The position numbers and the translations under genes were made by a program. Below, in pieces: positions 1 through 5,231 of a DNA stretch of 11,370 nucleotides; position 1 is the first letter of the stretch, and each line of letters begins with the position of its first letter. The DNA is from RFQD01 sp049314515 (lineage in GTDB: Bacteria; Actinomycetota; Actinomycetes; Actinomycetales; Microbacteriaceae): positions 1 to 11,370 of the forward strand of contig JBMOEY010000046.1 of NCBI GenBank assembly GCA_049314515.1, written 5' to 3'. Under the pieces are notes generated by a model. It did no database searches. It saw only the letters and a list, made by a program, of their open reading frames with translations, and was not told the origin of the DNA.

Positions 1-293
1 GCAAAGTTGGCAAGCAACTCGCTCTGCAGTTGAGTGGCGACGCGGATGCGCACGCCACCGAACACGCCAAAGCATTCGACCCCGTGCCCAGCTTCTGGAG
101 CGACCAGTTCGAGGTCAGCTTGCTGGCGTATGGACTACTCGACCAAGGAACCGAAGTTCGGCTGCTCGAGGGCGAGCCCGGCGGTGACTGCATTTACGGC
201 TACTTCGACGGCGACGACATGGTCGGGGTGTGCGGCATCGGGATGCGCTCCAAAGTCATGGCCTATCGAAACAAGGTCGGGCGCACGCCCTAA
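1..293 (+). CDS. Ferredoxin/rubredoxin reductase-type FAD oxidoreductase, C-terminal part (5' end outside window)
   Basis: The frame is open to the left edge (first full codon at position 3) and ends at TAA 291-293, leaving about 96 residues. The stretch DPVPSFWSDQFEV followed by a beta-rich tail (TEVRLLEGEPGGDCIYGYF, then MVGVCGIGMRSKVMAYRNKV) is the pattern of the C-terminal 'reductase_C' domain. That domain is found in NAD(P)H-dependent ferredoxin, putidaredoxin and rubredoxin reductases, where it packs on the FAD and NAD domains and contacts the redox partner. Such enzymes pass electrons from NAD(P)H to a small iron-sulfur protein, often feeding a P450 or oxygenase. The FAD and NAD Rossmann motifs lie upstream, so the exact partner cannot be told. 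The preceding residues (GKQLALQLSGD...EHAKAFDPVP) also match the family's arrangement just before the C-terminal domain. An internal TTG at 30 is not a likely start because the fold needs the upstream domains. No ferredoxin gene is visible nearby. Confidence 0.8.
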   Translation, partial: KVGKQLALQLSGDADAHATEHAKAFDPVPSFWSDQFEVSLLAYGLLDQGTEVRLLEGEPGGDCIYGYFDGDDMVGVCGIGMRSKVMAYRNKVGRTP

Positions 294-303
294 CGCCGGG
301 CGT
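285..303 (+). other. Small hairpin across the reductase stop codon
   Basis: ACGCCC (285-290) and GGGCGT (298-303) are perfect 6-bp arms around a 7-base loop containing the TAA stop. No T-run follows, so it is not a convincing intrinsic terminator. It could pause or stabilise the transcript end, or be chance in GC-rich DNA. Confidence 0.3.
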
Positions 304-334
304 CACTAGAAAACGTTCGCGAGAGGACACGATC

Positions 335-517
335 ATGACAGATGAAAAGCCAACGCCACCAACGAGTGAGACGTACGGTTCGTCCGCGCCCGGCGGAGGC
401 CGACCCGACGTGAATTCGCCCGAGTATCAAGCCATGGACCGCATGGCCAAGCTCATGGAACATCGTGTTGATGTATTGCAGGGCAAGGTTGCAGACGAGC
501 CGGAGACTCCTGCCTAG
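335..517 (+). CDS. Small hydrophilic protein of unknown function (60 aa)
   Basis: The start ATG at 335 is set by a good ribosome site, GAGAGGA at 321-327, at normal spacing; the frame could extend further upstream but without a comparable site. The product is 60 residues. It has a disordered-looking N-terminal half rich in Pro, Thr, Ser and Gly (PTPPTSETYGSSAPGGGRPD) and a short segment likely to form an amphipathic helix at about residues 30-50 (YQAMDRMAKLMEHRVDVLQG). An acidic Pro/Thr tail ends the protein. There is no signal peptide, membrane segment or cysteine. I do not recognise the family. It lies 41 bases after the reductase gene on the same strand and may be co-transcribed with it. 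The strong ribosome site and ordinary codon use for the region argue that it is a real gene. A role as a small adaptor or partner protein is possible but not shown by the sequence. Confidence 0.65.
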   Translation: MTDEKPTPPTSETYGSSAPGGGRPDVNSPEYQAMDRMAKLMEHRVDVLQGKVADEPETPA

Positions 518-524
518 CACGCAA

Positions 525-539
525 TTTCGGCCCCCGAAA
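525..539 (+). terminator. Weak terminator-like hairpin after the 60-aa gene
   Basis: TTTCGG (525-530) and CCGAAA (534-539) form a perfect 6-bp stem with a 3-base CCC loop, 8 bases after the stop codon. The following bases (GATTTCCTTCC) are pyrimidine-rich but are not a clean T-run. It separates the upstream transcript from the promoter-like element at 571 and could be a partial terminator. Confidence 0.4.
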
Positions 540-570
540 GATTTCCTTCCGCGCGACCGTGCCCGCTCAC

Positions 571-576
571 TAACAT
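571..576 (+). promoter_or_regulatory. Candidate -10 element for leaderless expression of the GNAT-AAA+ gene
   Basis: TAACAT fits the TANNNT -10 consensus and ends six bases before ATG 583, so transcription would begin at or next to the A of the start codon. No Shine-Dalgarno sequence is seen before 583. Both points fit the leaderless mRNA pattern common in Actinobacteria. No good -35 element is seen, which is also frequent for such promoters. Confidence 0.5.
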
Positions 577-582
577 GAGCAA

Positions 583-1857
583 ATGAAGGAACATATTTTT
601 CGCGACTACGTGGCGTCCGATCTCGACGCTCTGATGCGAATGTGGAACCAGGTTTTGGCCGCCGGTGCGCAACCGGTTTATACGCTGAGCGAAGTTGTCG
701 CATCCTGCGAAAAAGACGTCGCCGTGGTCGCCGTCGATGCCCAAGGTGATGTCGTCGGCATTGCCGTCGCTCGTGCCGCGCATGATCAGGGGTGGATTGT
801 TTTCTTTGCCACCGACGTGGAGCATCGTCGTCAAGGCATCGGAGATCGACTTCTTGCAGCCGTCGAGCAGCGACTTGCCCCGCAAGGCCTCACTCGCTTG
901 TCGGTCTTGGTACCCGACGACCAGGTGAACGTGGGTGTGCTGACTCGCGCCGGGTTCAAAGACAAGAAGCACTTGAGTTACTTCGAGCGCGAGATTCCCG
1001 TGCGCGGCAAGGAGATGGTCACGCTACGTGAACTGGGCGGGCGAATCTTGTCGCGTGACCTCTGGGGCAATATTGCCGGGATGGTCGAAGAGAAGGATCT
1101 TCTCGAACGTCGGCTGGTGTTGCCCCTGGCCAACGCGTCGATGGCTGAGCAATTCGGTGTGGAACCACCTCGTGCCATCGTGCTGTTCGGCCCTCCCGGA
1201 ACGGGCAAGACGACGTTTGCCAAGGCCGTCGCGTCGCGACTCGAATGGCCGTTCGTCGAGGTTTTTCCGTCGAGACTCGCGGGCAGCCCGGAGGGACTTG
1301 CCGGCGGACTGCGCCTCATCTTCGAAGAAATCGCTGAGCTTGATCACGCCGTCGTGTTCATCGACGAGGTCGAAGAGATTGCCGCTCAGCGCGGCGGAGA
1401 ACCGCCGTCGGCGACACAGGGCGTGACGAACGAACTGCTCAAGATCATCCCGGCATTTCGTGAACGACCCGGCAAACTTCTCATCTGTGCGACGAACTTC
1501 ATTCGCGCGCTCGACGACGCCTTCTTACGACACGGACGATTCGACTACGTCATCCCCATCGGTCTTCCCGATCAGGATGCGCGACTCGCCATCTGGCGCA
1601 AGTTCATCCCGGAGTCTGCGCCGGCGCTCGAACTGGACCAGCTCGTCGATCGCAGTCAGGGGTTTTCGCCGGCCGACATCGAATTCTCGGCTCGCCGCGC
1701 GTCGCAAACGGCCTTCGAAAAAGCGATTGGTGGTGGCGAAGACAGAGGGCCCAACATGAACGACTACCTCGATGCCATCGCCACGACGAAAACCACGGTC
1801 TCGGCCGATGTTGCCGAAGCGTTCCGTCAAGACATCGAGAATCTCGCGCGCACCTAG
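583..1857 (+). CDS. GNAT acetyltransferase - AAA+ ATPase fusion protein
   Basis: This 424-residue protein has two domains. Residues 1-135 have a GNAT fold, with the acetyl-CoA pyrophosphate-binding motif R-R-Q-G-I-G at 82-87 and the typical late strand pattern LTRLSVLVP...VGVLTRAGFK. Residues about 145-424 form an AAA+ module: Walker A GPPGTGKT (203-210), Walker B VVFIDE with D261/E262, sensor-1 Asn305 in CATN, the LRHGRFD box with candidate arginine fingers R316 and R319, and sensor-2-like GFSPADIEF (360-368). The ATPase resembles the single-ring FtsH/Cdc48-type group and should act in the cytoplasm; there are no membrane segments. The pore loop of protein unfoldases (aromatic-hydrophobic-Gly) is not evident; the matching place reads FPSRLAGSPEG. 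An activity that couples ATP hydrolysis to remodelling of, or acetyl transfer to, a protein partner is inferred. The start at 583 has no ribosome site but follows a TANNNT element, so it may be translated leaderless. Related fusions are, I believe, annotated in other actinobacteria without a known role. Confidence 0.85.
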   Translation: MKEHIFRDYVASDLDALMRMWNQVLAAGAQPVYTLSEVVASCEKDVAVVAVDAQGDVVGIAVARAAHDQGWIVFFATDVEHRRQGIGDRLLAAVEQRLAPQGLTRLSVLVPDDQVNVGVLTRAGFKDKKHLSYFEREIPVRGKEMVTLRELGGRILSRDLWGNIAGMVEEKDLLERRLVLPLANASMAEQFGVEPPRAIVLFGPPGTGKTTFAKAVASRLEWPFVEVFPSRLAGSPEGLAGGLRLIFEEIAELDHAVVFIDEVEEIAAQRGGEPPSATQGVTNELLKIIPAFRERPGKLLICATNFIRALDDAFLRHGRFDYVIPIGLPDQDARLAIWRKFIPESAPALELDQLVDRSQGFSPADIEFSARRASQTAFEKAIGGGEDRGPNMNDYLDAIATTKTTVSADVAEAFRQDIENLART

Positions 1858-1890
1858 AATCGTGTCGCGCGAACTCAAATTGTCAACGCA

Positions 1891-1899
1891 GGAGAGGAG
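1891..1899 (+). promoter_or_regulatory. Ribosome binding site deciding the LtrA-like start
   Basis: GGAGAGGAG sits seven bases before ATG 1907. It rules out the longer in-frame opening that begins inside the preceding gene. A TAGAAT hexamer at 1855-1860 could be the -10 of a promoter for this gene, but no matching -35 was found. Confidence 0.75.
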
Positions 1900-1906
1900 T
1901 GCGGCC

Positions 1907-3091
1907 ATGCCTTCCGTGAAAAAATCGCCGGCCCCAGCTATTCCTTCGGGCGGCTTCTCGTCCATTTCGTGGATGACCCTCTTTTACGACCTCATCATCG
2001 TGGCGGTTTTCGCTCGTGCGACCTACATTTACGGCAAAGACCCGAGCTGGCTCACGTTTGCCTTTATTGCGGTGTCGCTCATCGTGCTCTACTCGTTGTG
2101 GGCTGTGACCAATCTCGAGCTCATGATGTCTCCCGACACAAGTTGGACGCGGCGCATCGTTGTTTTGGCGCAAGTAGTCGCCCTGCTGGTGTGTGGCCTG
2201 GCCATGTATCGAGGTGGCGGCATCTCGGATCGCTGGGGGTTTCTCGCGCTCTGTGTCGCGTTTTTGTCGACCGCTTCGTTGACCTGGTTGAGAACGCGCG
2301 AACCGAATTATGACAAACGGTGGATTCGCACGCTCATGTTTGTCTCGCTCGGAGCCAGCGCAATCTTCGCTCTCGGCGCCTGCTTCCCCATGGGCTACCT
2401 CGTGGGCGACGTGCTCATCGCGTGGATTTTCTATCCCGTTGCCGCTTTGTGGGCAGCCATCGGTTTGGTCGTCATGGTGCCGCGCCTGCTCGTTCCCCCG
2501 ACGTCGGTTGACCCGCATCCGTTGAATGAACGATTCGGAATTCTGTTGCTCATTGTGCTCGGTGATGCGTTCTTGCAGCTACTCGAAGTCTTAGGGGCGA
2601 TGCGCACGATTCCGGCCCCAGAGTTTCTGGTTTTCACGCTCCTTTTCGTGATTGCAATCTGGCTGTTGTATTTCCCCGTGCTGGGTGAACCGCCCCTGGC
2701 GCCGACGATTCGATTGGCACGAGGGCGTGTAGTCGCCCACTTCCTGCTTGTTCTTTCGAGCGCATTCGGGATTGTCGCCTATGTGGAACTCTCGACCGGA
2801 TTCAGTGAGAAAGATGATGCCGGTGCGACGACGGCATGGACGACCTTCCCTATGCTCGGCGTGGGGGTTGCGATTCTTTGGCTCGCTTTGATTGAGTCGC
2901 GGCGGTGGACACGGACGACGGTTGCGCACGCGATTGCCGTGGTAGTTCTCGTCGCACTGACGGTGAGTGGTGAGTTGACCAACAATCTGGGGCGCGAACT
3001 CGATCTCGTCATCGCAAATTTCGTTCTTCTTGCCACGGCCATCATTGTGTTGGCGATGCGTCGCCGAGAACGAGCTCTCCAGAATCGATGA
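1907..3091 (+). CDS. LtrA-family (low temperature requirement A-like) polytopic membrane protein
   Basis: The product is 394 residues and almost entirely hydrophobic segments separated by short charged loops, roughly ten to twelve membrane spans. Two family signatures are visible: the N-terminal W22-x-x-L-F-Y-D-L (usual form WxELFFDL) and HPLNERFGILLLIVLGD at 204-220, matching the H-x-x-ERFGL-x-x-IIxLGE motif. The family's usual Glu after LG is Asp220 here. The length is normal for the family. LtrA was named from a Listeria mutant unable to grow in the cold; its molecular activity is not established and this protein may be a transporter or a lipid-linked membrane factor. The last residues (MRRRERALQNR) are a positively charged cytoplasmic tail. 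The gene follows the GNAT-AAA+ gene by 49 bases on the same strand and may share its transcript. Function in cold growth is not shown by anything here. Confidence 0.8.
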   Translation: MPSVKKSPAPAIPSGGFSSISWMTLFYDLIIVAVFARATYIYGKDPSWLTFAFIAVSLIVLYSLWAVTNLELMMSPDTSWTRRIVVLAQVVALLVCGLAMYRGGGISDRWGFLALCVAFLSTASLTWLRTREPNYDKRWIRTLMFVSLGASAIFALGACFPMGYLVGDVLIAWIFYPVAALWAAIGLVVMVPRLLVPPTSVDPHPLNERFGILLLIVLGDAFLQLLEVLGAMRTIPAPEFLVFTLLFVIAIWLLYFPVLGEPPLAPTIRLARGRVVAHFLLVLSSAFGIVAYVELSTGFSEKDDAGATTAWTTFPMLGVGVAILWLALIESRRWTRTTVAHAIAVVVLVALTVSGELTNNLGRELDLVIANFVLLATAIIVLAMRRRERALQNR

Positions 3092-3114
3092 CGAAACACG
3101 ATTTTTGACGGCTA

Positions 3115-3138
3115 TTGTGAAAAGAGAACGTTTCACGA
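3115..3138 (+). promoter_or_regulatory. Inverted repeat upstream of the aldehyde dehydrogenase (possible operator)
   Basis: TTGTGAAA (3115-3122) and TTTCACGA (3131-3138) are arms matching at 7 of 8 positions around an 8-base centre. The left arm overlaps a weak -10-like TATTGT (3114-3119) and the right arm touches the ribosome site AAGGAG (3138-3143). A repressor here could block both transcription and translation. No binding protein can be assigned. Confidence 0.45.
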
Positions 3139-3148
3139 AGGAGTGACC

Positions 3149-4519
3149 ATGAGCACCTACGTTGTTGCCAACCCCGCCACTGGTGAAAAGAGTGCGCCAT
3201 TCGCGCAGACCACGGATGCGGCAGTTGCCAAAGCCATAGAGGAAGCCCACGCAGTGCATTCGACATGGTCGAAATCGACCACGGTGGCACAGCGTGCCGC
3301 GATGATTGAAAAAGTTGCCGAACTGCATCGCGAGCGACGAGACGAACTTGCCGAAATCATTGTGCGCGAAATGGGCAAGCCGCTCGCTCAGGCGCTCGGA
3401 GAGGTCGACTTCACCGCAGACATCTACTCGTTCTATGCGACCAACGGCGAGCGATTCCTCGCTGACGAGCAGATCGCCGAGTTCGAGGGTGAAGGTCAGG
3501 CGTTCATCCGCCGGTCATCAATCGGCGTTCTTTTGGGAATCATGCCCTGGAATTTTCCGTACTATCAGGTCTCACGTTTTGCCGGACCGAACTTGGTGCT
3601 GGGAAACACGATTTTGCTCAAGCACGCGTCTCAGTGCCCCGAATCGTCGGGCGCTATGGAAAAGATCTTCCGTGATGCGGGGTTCCCGGTCGGCGCCTAC
3701 CAAAACCTGTACATCGACAGCAAGCAAGCTGAGACGATCATCGCGGACCCACGAGTGCAGGGCGTGTCACTGACTGGTTCGGAGCGTGCGGGTGCCGCGG
3801 TTGCCGAGATTGCCGGTCGCAACTTGAAAAAGGTGGTGCTCGAACTCGGTGGTTCCGACCCGTTCATCTTGCTCAGCACCGACGACATGGATGCAACCGT
3901 CGAAGCAGCCGTTGCTGCGCGTAACGACAACAACGGTCAAGCCTGCAACGCGGGAAAGCGGTTCATTGTTCTCGAGAAGCACTACGACGAGTTCCTGACG
4001 AAGTTCACCGCGGCCATGCTCGAATCGATTCCTAGCGACCCGATGGCAGACGACACTTACCTCGGCCCGCTTTCGTCGGAGTCGGCCGCCGACGGGCTCG
4101 AAGAGCAGGTGTCACGCGCGATCGCTCAGGGTGCCGTCGTGGTTAATCGTGGTGACCGCAAGGGCACGTACTTCTCGAGCGTGGTTTTGACCGGAATCAC
4201 TCCGCAGATGGATGCCCACCACGAGGAATTCTTCGGACCCGTCGCCCTTGTCTACAAGGTCACAGACGAGGCGGCGGCGGTTACTCTCGCCAACGACACA
4301 CCTTTCGGCCTTGGCTCGTACCTGTTCTCGACAGACAAAGAGCAGGTCATGCGAGTAGCTGATCAAATCGAAGCAGGCATGGTGTACGTGAACGGTGTGG
4401 GACTCGATAGTCCCGAATTGCCGTTCGGTGGAGTGAAGCGTTCCGGTTTCGGACGCGAGCTCGGTCGCTTCGGCATCGAGGAGTTCGTCAACCGGAAGCT
4501 CATTCGAATCTTGAAGTAG
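3149..4519 (+). CDS. NAD(P)-dependent aldehyde dehydrogenase, succinate-semialdehyde dehydrogenase-like
   Basis: This 456-residue enzyme has all the aldehyde dehydrogenase superfamily catalytic parts: Asn135 in MPWNFP, Lys158 in LLKHA, the GSERAG nucleotide loop at 210-215, general base Glu232 in LELGGSDPF, and nucleophile Cys266 in NGQACNAGKRF. The KHA and LELGGSDPF wording is typical of the Sad/GabD-type succinate-semialdehyde dehydrogenases, which oxidise succinic semialdehyde to succinate in the cytoplasm. Substrate calls by similarity within this superfamily are weak, so a broader medium-chain aldehyde dehydrogenase remains possible. ATG 3149 is chosen because AAGGAG at 3138-3143 is correctly spaced; a GTG at 3143 overlaps that site. 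The gene is single, not followed by an aminotransferase, and runs tail to tail with the TetR gene with no base between the stop codons. Confidence 0.9.
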   Translation: MSTYVVANPATGEKSAPFAQTTDAAVAKAIEEAHAVHSTWSKSTTVAQRAAMIEKVAELHRERRDELAEIIVREMGKPLAQALGEVDFTADIYSFYATNGERFLADEQIAEFEGEGQAFIRRSSIGVLLGIMPWNFPYYQVSRFAGPNLVLGNTILLKHASQCPESSGAMEKIFRDAGFPVGAYQNLYIDSKQAETIIADPRVQGVSLTGSERAGAAVAEIAGRNLKKVVLELGGSDPFILLSTDDMDATVEAAVAARNDNNGQACNAGKRFIVLEKHYDEFLTKFTAAMLESIPSDPMADDTYLGPLSSESAADGLEEQVSRAIAQGAVVVNRGDRKGTYFSSVVLTGITPQMDAHHEEFFGPVALVYKVTDEAAAVTLANDTPFGLGSYLFSTDKEQVMRVADQIEAGMVYVNGVGLDSPELPFGGVKRSGFGRELGRFGIEEFVNRKLIRILK

Positions 4520-5131
4520 CTAGGGCTCGCCCACGGGCGTCGTGAGTACGGCCCAGGCCCAGTCGGTCGCGTTCTCGGCGCTCGGCACGGGAGTCATGTT
4601 GATCCATTCACGCAGGATTCCCACAAACGAGCCGGCAAGGCTGGCTGCCGCAATGTTGACCGGCATTTTGCCGGAGGCGACGGCGGGCTGAGCGGCAAGA
4701 CCTCTCTCGGCTAACATGCTCACCCGATGGATGAGACGTTCCACGATGACGGGCGGACCACTGGAGCTTAACGCGGTCTGGTACAGCGCGATGTTGTCTC
4801 TCACGTGCAAGAAGTAGCGCAGAATCAAGTCGCGGGGATGCACCTCGAGGCCGTCGGCACTCGCTGCATCGAGTTGCGCCTGCGCCTGCGTGACATAAGT
4901 GTCGAGCGCATCCGCCAACAAGGTTTCTTTATCCGCGTAGTGCTGGTAAAAAGTGCTGCGGTTCACCCCGGCAGCGTCGACAATGTTCGAAATTGACAAC
5001 GATGCAAAATCTTGCGTGCGGCAGAGCTCGAGCAGTGAATTCTGCAGACTCTCTTTTGTGCGGAGGATCCGAGGGTCCACGGGCGTCTTTTCTGTGAATG
5101 GAATGTGAATTCTACGTTTAAGTATGACCAT
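4520..5131 (-). CDS. TetR/AcrR-family transcriptional regulator
   Basis: The 203-residue product has the N-terminal TetR DNA-binding domain: DPRILRTKESLQNSLLEL (residues 19-36) is helix 1, and ISNIVDAAGVNRSTFYQHY (residues 47-65) is the helix-turn-helix with the typical TFYxHY recognition end. The C-terminal part is variable, all helical and would hold the ligand pocket and dimer interface. The start at 5131 (ATG) has no strong ribosome site. A GTG at 5078-5080 (residue 18) is an alternative but would leave almost no residues before helix 1. A TANNNT -10 element lies on the minus strand at 5154-5149 (TAGGAT), giving a short leader to ATG 5131. The gene diverges from the MMPL exporter at 5232, the usual arrangement for an exporter repressor, and converges with the aldehyde dehydrogenase. 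It probably represses the exporter and itself; the inducer is unknown. Confidence 0.88.
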   Translation of the reverse strand: MVILKRRIHIPFTEKTPVDPRILRTKESLQNSLLELCRTQDFASLSISNIVDAAGVNRSTFYQHYADKETLLADALDTYVTQAQAQLDAASADGLEVHPRDLILRYFLHVRDNIALYQTALSSSGPPVIVERLIHRVSMLAERGLAAQPAVASGKMPVNIAAASLAGSFVGILREWINMTPVPSAENATDWAWAVLTTPVGEP

Positions 5132-5153
5132 TGCGACAGATGTCTCTTATCCT
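5124..5153 (+). promoter_or_regulatory. Candidate promoter of the MMPL exporter with a palindromic operator in the spacer
   Basis: ATGACC (5124-5129) and TATCCT (5148-5153) are separated by 18 bases and fit a plausible -35/-10 pair. The imperfect palindrome GACA-GA-TGTC (5135-5144) lies in the spacer, a common site for a TetR repressor, and sits at the tetR start. Both elements are short, so this is inference. Confidence 0.35.
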
Positions 5154-5231
5154 ACAAATGTCGGTTTTTGACCGCTGGCCATTTCAACGAAGCAATTCCC
5201 AGCATCTCGCTCTGCTACAAAGGAATGCTTC

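Noticed and set aside
1855..1860. TAGAAT as a -10 for the LtrA-like gene
   Set aside because: Matches five of six bases but overlaps the previous stop codon and has no -35 at 16-18 bases; kept only as a remark in the neighbouring entry.
1772..1906. N-terminal extension of the LtrA-like protein
   Set aside because: It lies inside the end of the GNAT-AAA+ gene, and GGAGAGGAG at 1891 sets the start at 1907, where the family's usual N-terminus begins.
1883..2518. Minus-strand open frame (211 codons) opposite the LtrA-like gene
   Set aside because: Extremely His/Arg/Glu-rich product opposite hydrophobic membrane spans, the expected mirror of such codons; no start signal.
2591..3328. Minus-strand open frame (245 codons) over the end of the LtrA-like gene and the dehydrogenase start
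   Set aside because: Its composition is typical of antisense shadow (Arg, His, Asn, Gly rich), it spans two real genes and the promoter region, and no motif is present.
5162..5174. CGGT-N5-ACCG inverted repeat before the exporter gene
   Set aside because: Arms of four bases are too short to support a site, although it includes a TTGACC hexamer; no matching -10 was found at the right distance.
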